A DNA stretch of 47,985 nt, taken from assembly GCA_030626025.1 (NCBI GenBank), contig DAOUPT010000024.1, positions 1 through 47,985 on the forward strand, written 5' to 3'. This document shows, piece by piece, positions 18,735 to 27,481 of the stretch. The notes under the pieces were generated by a model. The model was not told where the DNA came from, did no database searches, and saw nothing but the letters and a program-made list of their open reading frames with translations. The stretch's first letter is position 1; each line of letters opens with the position of its first letter. Source of the stretch: Anderseniella sp. Its GTDB lineage: Bacteria > Pseudomonadota > Alphaproteobacteria > Rhizobiales > Aestuariivirgaceae. The translations under genes and the position numbers were made by a program.

Positions 18735-20771
18735 TTAAGCTGCATTAATCAGCAACACCCTGCGTGACGTTTTTTCGGCAGAAATAGGTTTCGAAAACAA
18801 ATACCCCTGACCAAATTCACAACCCAGATCAGACAGAACACCACATTGCTCAAGATTTTCGATGCCTTCCGCGACACAGGCAATGTCAAGCTGTTGGCAC
18901 AATTGAACAATGGCCCGGACAATGTTGCGAATTTTCTTGTCCGTGCAGATATGGTCGATAAACGACTTGTCAATTTTGACTTTGTCCAACGGCAAATCTC
19001 TTATTTGTCCCAAACTCGAATAACCGCTACCAAAATCATCAAGGGCAACCCCAACCCCTGCATCTTTAAATTTTTGCATCTTGAGTTGCGCCAGCTCACT
19101 GTCCTGCATTACAGCAGTTTCAGTCAATTCAATATCCAGCCGCGACGCCGGCAAACCGGATTGTTCCAAAATCGCCAACATCTTCTCAACACTGTTTTGT
19201 CGCACCAGCACTTTTGCCGACAAATTAAAAAACAGTTTTGTTTGCAATGACCAAGTTTTTGCCACTTCCAGGGACTGCCTGAACAAATCGAAAGTCAGTT
19301 GCTCAATCAATTGCGACTGCTCGGCAATTTCGATAAATTCAGTCGGTGATACATGACCTAACTTCTCATCATGCCAGCGGGCCAGGGATTCAAACCCGGC
19401 GATTTGTCCATCGTCAATGCGCACAATAGGCTGAAACCATGGTTTAACCGCTCCATCAGTAATTGCTGTCCGCAGGGCTTGTTTCACTTTTGCCTCACGC
19501 AAATGGGCAACTTCCAACTCCAGGCTGAACACCCCTACATTATCATTACCTTTTGCCTTCATTGCCTTGCGCGCTAGGTCAGCGCGGGCGATCAACTGGT
19601 CTGGATTACTATCGCTACAGGGAAACAAAGCCAGCCCGCAAGAAAACGACATGCTGATCGATATATCAGAAAGCTGATAGTCATTTTTCAGAGATTTACA
19701 CAGCACTGCACCGGCATCGTAGGCCTGCGAAACATTCTCAAGGCCCGGCACCAGAAATACAAACTCATCACCGCCAAGCCGGGCTACGATACCCTTGTTA
19801 TTGAGAGCTTCCTCATTAATCGTCAGAAGTCGGCTTGCAATTTGACGTAATAATGCATCCCCGGCAATACGGCCATATGCATCATCAATTGCCTTAAACC
19901 CGTCAACATCAAGAACACCAACCGCAAATCCCGGTTTTCCGCTTTCGGTTCCCTTTTGAAATTTTCTGACAATTTGTGTGAATTTTCGACGATTTGGCAA
20001 ATCAGTCAAGGCATCATAATAAGCTAAGCGTTCAACCGATTCGGCGACTCGTTGTGCAGCAATTTTTTCTTCTTCAAGCCGGTGTCGGGATAAAACCAGC
20101 TCGGAGAAGTTCTTGAAATGCCGAATGAGCAAATATCCGGAAAAAATGGCAGTTGCAGCTCCAGCCCCTGCCAAAGCGTTCAAATAACCACCACCAATTG
20201 TACTAAGCGCAAATAAAATCGGCACACTTGAAAATATAATGATGGAAAGAGACGCAACCGGTAAAACATATAGGGAAAATGCCCCAACAACCGATAAAAC
20301 CAATACAGAAAAACTGACAAAAAGTTGAACCGGCTCTCTGGTTTCCAGATACCACCGGGCAGCTAAAACAGAAAAAAACAATGTAATGACAACCGACATT
20401 ACGCTAACTGAAAGCAAGTCTCTTTTTTTTCGCTCCTGAGTAAAATTCAGGAATTTTTTACTGTTAAACTTCCAGTAGCCTGCTCGAAGAATACAGAAAA
20501 TCGTCAATATGACAAAAATTACAATGAGAGAATAACTTCGACCATCTGCAAGAACCATTGGCCCAAACAAAAGCTGTTCAGCAATAATCAAGGCGTACAA
20601 CCATGGTAATGTTTGAGCAATTATTCGATGCTGTTCATCAACAAGAAGGTTTTGTTCCCCCACGTTTATTTTACAAAATGCTTTTAAAGAATTTATGATG
20701 AAGTTCAATGTACTGTCCCCAAGTGCTTGAACTCCACACGTATCTAAAATAACTAAATACTTCGTTAGCAC
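18735..20771 (-). CDS. Membrane GGDEF/EAL cyclic-di-GMP signalling protein
   Basis: A bifunctional-type cyclic-di-GMP protein: six or so membrane segments (about residues 55-220), a short coiled linker, a GGDEF domain with an intact GGDEF signature (ARLGGDEF), and a C-terminal EAL domain. The EAL signature reads ESL, but the catalytic and metal residues seem kept (NLSAK, ELTETAV, DDFGSGYSSLG, KIDKSF, VAEGIE). No RxxD inhibitory site is visible before GGDEF. Both activities are therefore possible. The frame opens with GTG at 20771; a TTG at 20708 has a better ribosome site (GGGGA) and would remove 21 residues. Confidence 0.9.
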   Translation of the reverse strand: MLTKYLVILDTCGVQALGDSTLNFIINSLKAFCKINVGEQNLLVDEQHRIIAQTLPWLYALIIAEQLLFGPMVLADGRSYSLIVIFVILTIFCILRAGYWKFNSKKFLNFTQERKKRDLLSVSVMSVVITLFFSVLAARWYLETREPVQLFVSFSVLVLSVVGAFSLYVLPVASLSIIIFSSVPILFALSTIGGGYLNALAGAGAATAIFSGYLLIRHFKNFSELVLSRHRLEEEKIAAQRVAESVERLAYYDALTDLPNRRKFTQIVRKFQKGTESGKPGFAVGVLDVDGFKAIDDAYGRIAGDALLRQIASRLLTINEEALNNKGIVARLGGDEFVFLVPGLENVSQAYDAGAVLCKSLKNDYQLSDISISMSFSCGLALFPCSDSNPDQLIARADLARKAMKAKGNDNVGVFSLELEVAHLREAKVKQALRTAITDGAVKPWFQPIVRIDDGQIAGFESLARWHDEKLGHVSPTEFIEIAEQSQLIEQLTFDLFRQSLEVAKTWSLQTKLFFNLSAKVLVRQNSVEKMLAILEQSGLPASRLDIELTETAVMQDSELAQLKMQKFKDAGVGVALDDFGSGYSSLGQIRDLPLDKVKIDKSFIDHICTDKKIRNIVRAIVQLCQQLDIACVAEGIENLEQCGVLSDLGCEFGQGYLFSKPISAEKTSRRVLLINAA

Positions 20772-20879
20772 AACCTATGCGCTTTATCAAAAAATGTGTT
20801 ATTTAGACAAAAAACTACCCAATATTCTGCAAACAGATCGCAATCATACAACCGACCGTATTGACCTAATGTAACAACG

Positions 20880-21347
20880 TCAAAAATCCATCTGATCCAA
20901 ATGCGTAAATGCTGCTTCCCAGCCACTACCGATGCCGAGACGCGATGCTTCATTGCTGATAGCCGAATGAACAAGACGGACAAATGTGCCCTTTCCTTTT
21001 GGAGAGAACTCCACTTCAATCCGTGAGTAGGGTGTTTCCTCACGCTCGCCATTTGCATGTATGACGACATGGGCCCAGGAGAAAACGAGTTTCTCGCAAG
21101 ATTGTATATCCAGATATTGACCTTCAAACCCAACTGATTTGTCGTCATCCACCGACAACACAAATCGCCATGTTCCGCCAGGCTGCAAGTCAATATTGGC
21201 CGAGTGTAGCGAGTTAGGTGTGTGTCCAAACCACTTCATAACAATGTCAGGGTTTGTCCAAGCTTCAAACACTTTTTCAGGCGTTGCAGCATAAAAACCT
21301 TCAACAACAATCGGGTCTTTTCCCGGTTCCGTCTTAACAAATTGCAT
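20880..21347 (-). CDS. SRPBCC (AHSA1-like) domain protein
   Basis: A single START/Bet v1-like domain of 155 residues in the AHSA1 family. The N-terminal signature is VEGFYAATPEKVFEAWTNPDIVMKWFG split over residues 15-41, followed by GGTWRFVL, and it ends with GSGWEAAFTHLDQM, the usual C-terminal helix. Such proteins bind small hydrophobic ligands; the substrate is unknown. The start shares one base with the stop of the ArsR gene (TAATG), so the two form an operon. ArsR plus SRPBCC pairs next to YCII genes are a recurrent combination. Confidence 0.85.
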   Translation of the reverse strand: MQFVKTEPGKDPIVVEGFYAATPEKVFEAWTNPDIVMKWFGHTPNSLHSANIDLQPGGTWRFVLSVDDDKSVGFEGQYLDIQSCEKLVFSWAHVVIHANGEREETPYSRIEVEFSPKGKGTFVRLVHSAISNEASRLGIGSGWEAAFTHLDQMDF

Positions 21348-21667
21348 TAGTCTTTTCTTTCATCAATGAAGTGCTGGGCCAGATTATCAAACTGATGCAT
21401 CCAAAAGGCCTGATAATCAGCCAGCCAATCCGTTACCTGTTTCATAGGATCTGCATTTATCCGGCAATAGCGGGTGCGTCCGCGCTTTTCTATCGTCAGC
21501 AAACCGGCATCACGCAGCACCCGAGCATGCTTGGAAACAGCACTTTGTGACATGTTGAAGGGTTCAGCCAGATCAGACAACCGGGCTTCACCCTGCATAA
21601 GTTGCTCCAGGATGGCGCGCCGTGTTGCATCGCTGAGCGCCGCAAATGTTGCATCAAGGTTTTGCAT
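21347..21667 (-). CDS. ArsR-family transcriptional regulator
   Basis: A small winged-helix repressor of about 106 residues. FAALSDATRRAILEQL and the recognition helix region MSQSAVSKHARVLRDAGLL are typical of ArsR/SmtB proteins. There is no CxC metal site in the recognition helix, so it is probably not a classical metal sensor; it belongs to the metal-independent group often paired with SRPBCC genes. The ATG at 21667 (MQNLDATF) is chosen over one five codons upstream. It probably controls itself and the divergent YCII genes through the dyads at 21685 and 21723. Confidence 0.88.
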   Translation of the reverse strand: MQNLDATFAALSDATRRAILEQLMQGEARLSDLAEPFNMSQSAVSKHARVLRDAGLLTIEKRGRTRYCRINADPMKQVTDWLADYQAFWMHQFDNLAQHFIDERKD

Positions 21668-21684
21668 TAGCTTCAATAACACTA

Positions 21685-21696
21685 AACCATTTGGTT
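21685..21696. promoter_or_regulatory. Operator-like dyad 1 (AACCATTTGGTT)
   Basis: An inverted repeat AACCA-TT-TGGTT, followed 38 bases downstream by the related AACC-AATA-GGTT. It lies 17 bases before the arsR start and overlaps the -35 element of the presumed YCII promoter. A homodimeric ArsR repressor would fit such a site. Confidence 0.5.
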
Positions 21697-21723
21697 GACA
21701 ATACGTTTGGATAACATTACTAA
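21695..21723 (+). promoter_or_regulatory. Sigma70-type promoter for the YCII genes
   Basis: TTGACA at 21695-21700 is a consensus -35 element. A -10-like TACTAA at 21718-21723 follows after 17 bases. Transcription would start about 75 bases before the first YCII start. Both ends are covered by the dyads, so repression by occlusion is plausible. Confidence 0.5.
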
Positions 21724-21734
21724 ACCAATAGGTT
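21723..21734. promoter_or_regulatory. Operator-like dyad 2 (AACCAATAGGTT)
   Basis: An inverted repeat AACC-AATA-GGTT that matches dyad 1 at nine of twelve positions. It begins at the end of the -10 element of the YCII promoter. Confidence 0.45.
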
Positions 21735-21802
21735 CACTATTGAATATGCTCAATCTTGATACCTGACAACATAAAAACAACCTACGACAGAAGGAAACGC
21801 CT

Positions 21803-22117
21803 ATGCCCAAATTTATCTATGCCTTTCATGGTGGAAAACCGATGCCGCAAGACCCTCAACAGCTCTCCGAACTCATGGCAAAATGGGGCGCCTGGATGGC
21901 GGGACTTGGCACAGCGATGATCAATCCGGGCGCACCCGTTGGCATGTCCAAAACCGTTAGCTTGTCCGGCGTAACAGCCGATGGCGGCGCAAATCCTCTG
22001 TCAGGGTTTACCATTATTCAGGCTGACAACATGGAAACTGCACTGAAAGCTGCAAATGGTTGCCCTATCCTTGATAACGAAGGCACCATTGAAGTCGCAG
22101 AAATGATAGAAATGTAA
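21803..22117 (+). CDS. YCII-related protein (first of a tandem pair)
   Basis: A 104-residue ferredoxin-like-fold protein of the YCII family (KFIYAFHGG, LMAKWGAWMAGLG, GFTIIQADNMETALKAANGCPIL in pieces along the chain). Family members are small dimeric cytosolic proteins, some linked to dehalogenation or stress; the reaction is unknown. AAGGAAA precedes the ATG. It is followed by a hairpin and then a paralogue, and is divergent from arsR/SRPBCC, which suggests joint regulation. Confidence 0.82.
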   Translation: MPKFIYAFHGGKPMPQDPQQLSELMAKWGAWMAGLGTAMINPGAPVGMSKTVSLSGVTADGGANPLSGFTIIQADNMETALKAANGCPILDNEGTIEVAEMIEM

Positions 22118-22128
22118 ACCCAAGGCGC

Positions 22129-22153
22129 GCAAGCCTTTCCCGCAAAGGCTTGC
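22129..22153 (+). terminator. Stem-loop between the two YCII genes
   Basis: The arms GCAAGCCTTT and AAAGGCTTGC form a perfect 10-base stem with a five-base loop, followed by ATTGTAATTTT. The T-run is weak, so it may act as a partial terminator or as a stabilising hairpin that sets the ratio of the two YCII products. Confidence 0.5.
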
Positions 22154-22204
22154 ATTGTAATTTTAAACCGTTCATGCATAAAAAAAATAAAAGGGAGCTT
22201 CAAA

Positions 22205-22522
22205 ATGTCCAACTACTTCATTTCCTATCACGGTGGAACAAAACCTGCGACTCGAGAAGAAGGCGCAGATCATATGGCCAAATGGCAAGCTTGGGCTACC
22301 GACCTTGGTGATGCAATGGTCAACACCGGCACGCCTTTAGGGAAAACCAAAGTGATCAGTTCTGACGGCGTCTCGGAAAACGGCAGCTCAAACCCCATGT
22401 CAGGATATTCCATCGTCAAAGCCGACGGCCTGGAGGCTGCTCTCGAATTAGTAAAAAACTGCCCCCTCCTGGATATCGGCGGCACCCTTGAAGTTTCAGA
22501 AATGATGGAAATGAAACCCTAA
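22205..22522 (+). CDS. YCII-related protein (second of a tandem pair)
   Basis: A 105-residue paralogue of the gene just upstream. Both share the pattern F-I/ISYHGG, MAKWQAWATDLGDAM, NPMSGYSIVKAD, ALELVKNCPLLDIGGTLEV and end in an E-M-E-M type tail. The clear similarity shows a tandem duplication. GGGAGC lies upstream of the ATG. Function unknown; see the first copy for the family. Confidence 0.82.
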   Translation: MSNYFISYHGGTKPATREEGADHMAKWQAWATDLGDAMVNTGTPLGKTKVISSDGVSENGSSNPMSGYSIVKADGLEAALELVKNCPLLDIGGTLEVSEMMEMKP

Positions 22523-22530
22523 ATCAGCTT

Positions 22531-22554
22531 ATCCGCGTTCACGTGAACGCGGAT
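22531..22554. terminator. Perfect 24-base palindrome between convergent genes
   Basis: The 12-base half ATCCGCGTTCAC is followed directly by its reverse complement. In RNA it would fold into a 10-base GC-rich stem with an ACGT loop. It sits between the end of the second YCII gene and the end of the convergent aldo/keto reductase. There is no T-run on either strand, so a bidirectional Rho-independent terminator is only one reading. Confidence 0.45.
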
Positions 22555-22595
22555 TGCTCCTACATACACTACGCGGGTTGGCATGAATATTCCGC

Positions 22596-23567
22596 TTAAA
22601 TTTGTTCCTCAAGCCGGTCTGTCGCCGGTGGTGGTGTCCGTGACAGAGCGGTGACCCGCGCATAAAGCTCATCAGTCATGTCTATTTGGGTTGATGCAAG
22701 CGAAGGCTGAAGCTGCTCCAAATTTCTGGCACCGATAATAGGACAGGTAACTGCAGGATTTTTTGCAGCCCATGCAACAGCAAGCGATACTGGATGCACA
22801 CCCAGTTCTTGCGCCAATGCCGTGAAGTCTTTGGCCACATCAAACACCCAGCTTTCCCGGTAGCGGGCCGTATATTCCTTGTTGGTCTTAAGCCGCCCCG
22901 CTGACGCGGACTTTTCATGGCTGTATTTGCCGCTCAACAAACCACCACCAACAGGCGAATAGGTCGTTACACCAAGGTTTTCTTCCACAGCCAACGGCAG
23001 AATTTCGGATTCTACCTGGCGTTTGACCAGAGAATACATTGGCTGGATAACATCAAATCGCGGCCAGTTGTTTTTAGCCGATATACCAAGGCCCTTTGCA
23101 ACTTGCCAGGCCGAGTAATTACTGGCACCCAGATACACAACCTTGCCATCCGATACCAATTGCTCAAGCGCCCGCAAGGTTTCTTCCAGCGGAACAACCT
23201 TGTCCCAGCGATGCATGAATAAAACATCGACCCGGTCAGTGCCCAAACGTTTAAGGCTTGCCTCAACCGCTCGTATGATATGGCGCCGGTTCCCACCTCC
23301 CCCGTTAACATCATCGCTCATTGAGCCAAAGCATTTGGTTGTAATGACCAATTGATCACGAATACCCTTGATAAGCCCGCCCAGGATTGTTTCAGCCCTG
23401 CCCTTTGAATAGGCATCAGCGCAATCAAAGAAGTTTATTCCAGCATCACGCGTGGCATCGAACATACACGCAGACTGCTCTTCATCCGCATCACCGCCAA
23501 ATGACATGGTGCCATAACATAATTGCGATACCTTCAGGCCTGTTTGACCCAGCTGTTTGTAATTCAT
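22596..23567 (-). CDS. Aldo/keto reductase
   Basis: A NADPH-dependent (beta/alpha)8-barrel oxidoreductase of 323 residues. The catalytic tetrad can be read as Asp and Tyr in DCADAYSKG, Lys in ITTKCFG and His in LFMHRWD. Late motifs AWAAKNPAVTCPIIGARN form the cofactor site. It resembles the AKR11/YajO-like group. The physiological substrate is unknown. It is a single gene with 134 bases of non-coding DNA between it and sdaA. Confidence 0.9.
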   Translation of the reverse strand: MNYKQLGQTGLKVSQLCYGTMSFGGDADEEQSACMFDATRDAGINFFDCADAYSKGRAETILGGLIKGIRDQLVITTKCFGSMSDDVNGGGGNRRHIIRAVEASLKRLGTDRVDVLFMHRWDKVVPLEETLRALEQLVSDGKVVYLGASNYSAWQVAKGLGISAKNNWPRFDVIQPMYSLVKRQVESEILPLAVEENLGVTTYSPVGGGLLSGKYSHEKSASAGRLKTNKEYTARYRESWVFDVAKDFTALAQELGVHPVSLAVAWAAKNPAVTCPIIGARNLEQLQPSLASTQIDMTDELYARVTALSRTPPPATDRLEEQI

Positions 23568-23701
23568 CTGTTACTCTCTGTTATTTGTCGAAGGCCAAAA
23601 CTTCGGTAACCGTATACCAAAAATACTTGATTTTCCAATGTGACCTCACCGCGCGTTCCCAACCGACCGGGAGCTATACTCAACAGAAATCAACCGCCCC
23701 C

Positions 23702-25114
23702 TCAACACTCCGGCAGATTAACCGCCAAACCGCCGGTGCTGGTTTCCTTGTATTTTTCATTCATATCCAGCCCGGTCTGGCGCATGGTTTCTATGCAATT
23801 ATCAAGCGGCATGTAGTGAGTGCCGTCACCGTGCAGGGCCAGTGATGCAGCCGAGACGGCTTTAATGGCACCCAAGGCATTGCGTTCTATGCACGGCACC
23901 TGGACCAGACCGCCTACGGGGTCGCAACTCATGCCGAGGTGATGTTCCAATGCGATTTCGGCAGCGTTTTCAACCTGCTCGGGAGTGCCACCCATGACGG
24001 CACAGAAACCGGCAGCCGCCATGGCCGAAGCCGAACCAACTTCACCCTGACAGCCCACTTCCGCCCCGGAAATTGACGCATTATGCTTGATCAACCCGCC
24101 AACCGCCGCTGCGGTCAAAAGAAATTCACGCAGTTTTTCATCGCTCGAACCAATACAATGATCGCGATAATAGCGCATCACCGCCGGCACAACACCAGAT
24201 GCACCATTGGTCGGCGAGGTCACAACCTTGCCTCCCGCAGCATTTTCCTCATTCACCGCCATGGCATAAACACTGATCCAGTCATTGACCGTATGGGGCT
24301 GGCTCATATTTCGGGTTGCCTGCTCTTGCAAATTATCATGAATAGCCTTGGCCCGACGCCTGACTTTCAACCCGCCCGGCAACTCGCCATCACGCGACAG
24401 GCCACGGTCAATGCACTTGTGCATGGACTGCCAAACCGCATCAAGTTGTGCATTCAACTCATGCAACTGCAATTGTTCCTGCTCATTGGTACGCTTGAGG
24501 TCAGCAATCGACTTACCTGATTTCTTCGCCATGTCCAGCATGTGTCCAGCTGTAGCAAACGGATACGGACACCCCTCTGCCTTCATAGTTTTCTCTCGCA
24601 GTTCAGGGCTGATGTGCTCTTCCTCAAGTTCTTTCGATGTCACCACAAACCCGCCGCCGATCGAATAGTAAGTCCGCTCATGGCCCAGATTACCAGCTGC
24701 ATCATAGGCCCGCAAAACCAGTCCGTTTGTGTGACCGGGAAGCGCCGGACCATAATCAAATATCAGATCGACATCAGGTTGGAACTTCAACGGCGGCAAA
24801 CCATCGGGCGTCACGATACCCTGACGGCGCACTTGGCGCTCAACTTCATCGGCCTCATCAAGGTCAATGGTCGCCGGATCAAATCCCGATAATCCAAGAA
24901 TCACTGCCCGGTCGGTTGCATGCCCCTTGCCTGTAAACGCCAGCGATCCATGCAAAACACACTTCACGGCTGCAATCTCACCAGCGCCGGGTACATAATT
25001 ACGTCCGCTTTTAAGATCTCCCAAAAACCGCCCCGCCGCCGTCATCGGCCCCATGGTATGGGAGGACGATGGCCCAATACCAATTTTAAAAATATCAAAG
25101 ACGCTAAGAAACAT
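23702..25114 (-). CDS. sdaA: L-serine dehydratase (iron-sulfur, single chain)
   Basis: It deaminates L-serine to pyruvate and ammonia using a [4Fe-4S] cluster as Lewis acid. The N-terminal beta domain starts [19 protein letters not shown]; the alpha domain contains the three cluster cysteines in [16 protein letters not shown] and VPCIERN, and HNASISGAE. The last residue is Cys (NLPEC), as in type 2 bacterial enzymes where the C-terminal Cys can occupy the active site. It has 470 residues and is complete. No serine transporter is adjacent. Confidence 0.95.
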   Translation of the reverse strand: MFLSVFDIFKIGIGPSSSHTMGPMTAAGRFLGDLKSGRNYVPGAGEIAAVKCVLHGSLAFTGKGHATDRAVILGLSGFDPATIDLDEADEVERQVRRQGIVTPDGLPPLKFQPDVDLIFDYGPALPGHTNGLVLRAYDAAGNLGHERTYYSIGGGFVVTSKELEEEHISPELREKTMKAEGCPYPFATAGHMLDMAKKSGKSIADLKRTNEQEQLQLHELNAQLDAVWQSMHKCIDRGLSRDGELPGGLKVRRRAKAIHDNLQEQATRNMSQPHTVNDWISVYAMAVNEENAAGGKVVTSPTNGASGVVPAVMRYYRDHCIGSSDEKLREFLLTAAAVGGLIKHNASISGAEVGCQGEVGSASAMAAAGFCAVMGGTPEQVENAAEIALEHHLGMSCDPVGGLVQVPCIERNALGAIKAVSAASLALHGDGTHYMPLDNCIETMRQTGLDMNEKYKETSTGGLAVNLPEC

Positions 25115-25229
25115 GAAATTGCTGCCGACTAGTGGGGTTCAGTAAATTGTCAAAAGAAATAAGCTATAGCGAGCAGGGAAAAGAGGCAAGAAGCGACTGT
25201 TTTATCTCGCTAGCTACGCCGGCTCCATA

Positions 25230-25330
25230 TCGCTCACGCAAATTTTTGCAAAGCAAAAATGCTCCGCGGGGGCGGCGCACTAGCGCCGGGGTCCTCGGAG
25301 CGATGCGCAAAGCGCATCTTGCGTGAGCGA
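25230..25330. repeat. Nested palindromic repeat element beside rnpB
   Basis: The ends are a perfect 12-base inverted repeat, TCGCTCACGCAA (25230-25241) and TTGCGTGAGCGA (25319-25330). Inside are three more hairpins: ATTTTTGC/GCAAAAAT, GCTCCG...CGGAGC holding GGCGC/GCGCC, and GATGCGC/GCGCATC. Together they could fold as a cloverleaf. A 26-base part (25253-25278) recurs in reverse orientation at 35811-35836 with 24 matches. It begins three bases beyond the rnpB 3' end and may also stop its transcription. Upstream, 25115-25229 holds no gene I can support. Confidence 0.7.
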
Positions 25331-25333
25331 AAT

Positions 25334-25748
25334 AAAGCACCAGTTGGCCTATAAGCCGGGTTCTGTCCCCCCCGTTGCCGGGGGTGGATGACCATTCATC
25401 TGGGATGCACATTGCTGTACACCTCTTGCGACCAACCCGGGCAACGATCTGTGAATGGATCATATGCCGCCCCTATTTGGTCTTGCTCCCGGTGGGGTTT
25501 ACCTTCGCCAGTATTGTTACCAACACCGCGGTGCGCTCTTACCGCACCCTTTCATCCTTACCTGCACCAGGCCAAGCCTGATGCAGGCGGTTTGCTTTCT
25601 GTGGCACTGTCCCTGGGGTCGCCCCCGCCGGATGTTATCCGGCACCGTATTCACATGGAGCCCGGACTTTCCTCCAAAGGACCCAACCAAAAAGCCAAAA
25701 TGGCCAAAAGCCTGAAACCTTCAGCGGTCATCCAGCCAACTGATGCTA
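25334..25748 (-). ncRNA. rnpB: RNase P RNA (M1 RNA)
   Basis: This is the catalytic RNA of ribonuclease P, which trims tRNA 5' ends. On the minus strand the core GGAGGAAAGTCCGGGCTCC is present, followed by GGTAAGAGCGCACC, the alphaproteobacterial AAACCCCACCGGGAGCAAGA block and AGAACCCGGCTTATAGGCC near the 3' end. The termini pair as P1: GCATCAGTTGGCT at the 5' end with GGCCAACTGGTGC at the 3' end. The pairing sets a length of about 415 bases, normal for this group. Ends are estimated to within a few bases. Confidence 0.95.
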
Positions 25749-25753
25749 AACAG

Positions 25754-25782
25754 CATGTATGCGCCCTTGTGCTTCCGGTCAA
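25754..25782 (-). promoter_or_regulatory. Probable rnpB promoter
   Basis: On the minus strand TTGACC (25777-25782) and TACATG (25754-25759) are 17 bases apart, and the predicted first base of rnpB lies about six bases beyond. The -35 is good and the -10 is weak. Confidence 0.45.
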
Positions 25783-25846
25783 GTCTGCTTGTTATACTTT
25801 CCCGACTCACCTGACCTGTTTATAGTTGATAAAAAGGAGAATGCCT

Positions 25847-26230
25847 GTGGCTTCCCAGTCTAAACGATTTTCGTCAACCACTCTGGGCGCAGCGGTACTG
25901 CTCGGCATACTGAGCGGTGCTGCAATGGCATTTATCACAGTAACCTATTGGCTTGGCGCTGCAGATCAACGTATCAGTCAGCAACGCGGACGAGACCTTG
26001 CCATACTAGTCTGCGACCAGTGCCATGCCATATCAAAAACCGGAAAAAGCCCCAACCCCACAGCCCCGCCATTTCGCCAGTTGGTTGAAAAACTGTCTCC
26101 CGAAGGCCTTGGAGAACAGCTCGAGGTGGCATTATCGCTGGGCCACAAGCCCATGCCACCCTGGAAATTGAGCCCAGAACAGGCAAATGATTTACTGACC
26201 TATATTCTTTTGCTAAAAGACAAAAAATAA
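25847..26230 (+). CDS. Membrane-anchored monoheme cytochrome c
   Basis: A single heme-binding site CDQCH at residues 56-60, an uncleaved-looking N-terminal membrane helix (about 13-36) and a Met ligand region in GHKPMPPW near the C-terminus. It has 127 residues from the GTG at 25847, which has AAGGAGA at good spacing; the ATG two codons earlier is too close to that site. It is probably a periplasm-facing electron carrier. It precedes an antiporter gene by 21 bases and may be co-transcribed with it. Confidence 0.82.
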   Translation: MASQSKRFSSTTLGAAVLLGILSGAAMAFITVTYWLGAADQRISQQRGRDLAILVCDQCHAISKTGKSPNPTAPPFRQLVEKLSPEGLGEQLEVALSLGHKPMPPWKLSPEQANDLLTYILLLKDKK

Positions 26231-26251
26231 AGGGTATTCAGGAGGGATTTT

Positions 26252-27481
26252 ATGGATTCGTTAGGCTATCTGGCACTTATCTGGAGTGCAGTTTTCGTTG
26301 CCAATGTGCTGGCCAACAAAACCAAACTCACACCGGTTTTATGGTTTCTGGCCATCGGCGCAGTACTGGTCAACACCGGCCTGATGCCAACCACCAGCAA
26401 CGAATTTATTACCGGCCTTGCCAATCTGGGCATCATCCTGATCATGTTCGCTCTGGGTTTTGAGGAAAATACCAACAACTTCATCGACAGCATTAAAAAG
26501 AGCTGGGGTATTGCCTTTTTCGGCGCCATAGCCCCCTTTACCGCCGCTTTTCTGGTTGCTGATTATTTCTGGAATAGCTGGAGCATCTCGCTGATGACCG
26601 GTCTGACCATGACTGCAACCGCGGTTTCCCTGACCATGGTATCCCTGAAAAGTGAAGGTTTGGCCAAATCTCCCGTTGCCACGCGTATCATGACCTCTGC
26701 GGTTCTTGACGACATCGCTTCGCTGGCGCTGGTCGCCATTCTGGTACCTGTGGCCAGTGGTCAGGGTCCGCTTGAGGTAGGTGCGATATCATTGATCGCA
26801 CTAAAAGCCCTGGTATTTTTTATTCTGGTGTCTGTTTTGGGCGCCTGGGTTTTCCCGCTTAATGTAAAAGGCTGGGTGAGACGTTTGCCAATTATTGGAA
26901 GATTTGGCATCCAGGATCTTATCGCCTTTAGCCGCCATTCAACCCTGACTGTTCTCCTGCTTGCCTTGCTGGTTGGTCTTCTCTCCCATGAATTTGGATT
27001 TCACCCCGCCGTCGGAGCCTACATGGCCGGCCTGATTTTGAAAGAAGAATATTTTTATCAGGAAAACAGCCACGGCTCTTATGCCGACACAAAACGCATT
27101 GTCGACAATGTCGCCTTTAGCTGGATCGGGCCGGTATTTTTTGTCGATCTGGGCACCAAACTTGTTTTTGACCTGGACATTCTGCTCTCGGTCGTCCCTC
27201 ACATCGCCATAATGACGATCGCGATTTTTGTCAGCCAGATCAGTTCAGCCTCTCTGGCCGCCCGCTATACCGGCGGCATGAACTGGCCCGGCAGTCTGAT
27301 GATCGGTTTTGGCATGCTGGGCAGAGCAGAACTTGCCTTTGTCGTCATGGACATCGCCTATGTTCAAAACTCGATTTTGAACACCGAAGCGTTTTATACC
27401 CTGATGGTAACCGCATTCTTTCTGAACATCCTGGTACCGATCACCATTGCCCTTTGGAAGCCCCATTATCAACCAGACTAA
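26252..27481 (+). CDS. CPA2-type cation/proton antiporter
   Basis: A polytopic membrane protein of 409 residues with about 12 membrane segments in the Na+/H+ exchanger (KefB-like) fold. The Asp pair of the transport site is seen in AVLDDIASLAL; early motifs NLGIILIMFALGFE and FHPAVGAYMAG also fit the family. It lacks the C-terminal NAD-binding (RCK) domain of Kef systems, so it is a short, probably ungated form. AGGAGGG precedes the ATG. It ends convergent with the GNAT gene, overlapping by four bases. Confidence 0.88.
   Translation: MDSLGYLALIWSAVFVANVLANKTKLTPVLWFLAIGAVLVNTGLMPTTSNEFITGLANLGIILIMFALGFEENTNNFIDSIKKSWGIAFFGAIAPFTAAFLVADYFWNSWSISLMTGLTMTATAVSLTMVSLKSEGLAKSPVATRIMTSAVLDDIASLALVAILVPVASGQGPLEVGAISLIALKALVFFILVSVLGAWVFPLNVKGWVRRLPIIGRFGIQDLIAFSRHSTLTVLLLALLVGLLSHEFGFHPAVGAYMAGLILKEEYFYQENSHGSYADTKRIVDNVAFSWIGPVFFVDLGTKLVFDLDILLSVVPHIAIMTIAIFVSQISSASLAARYTGGMNWPGSLMIGFGMLGRAELAFVVMDIAYVQNSILNTEAFYTLMVTAFFLNILVPITIALWKPHYQPD

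Noticed and set aside
20765-21229. A 154-codon minus-strand frame between the GGDEF/EAL and SRPBCC genes
   Set aside because: Most of it lies inside the SRPBCC gene in another frame, and that gene has clear family motifs.
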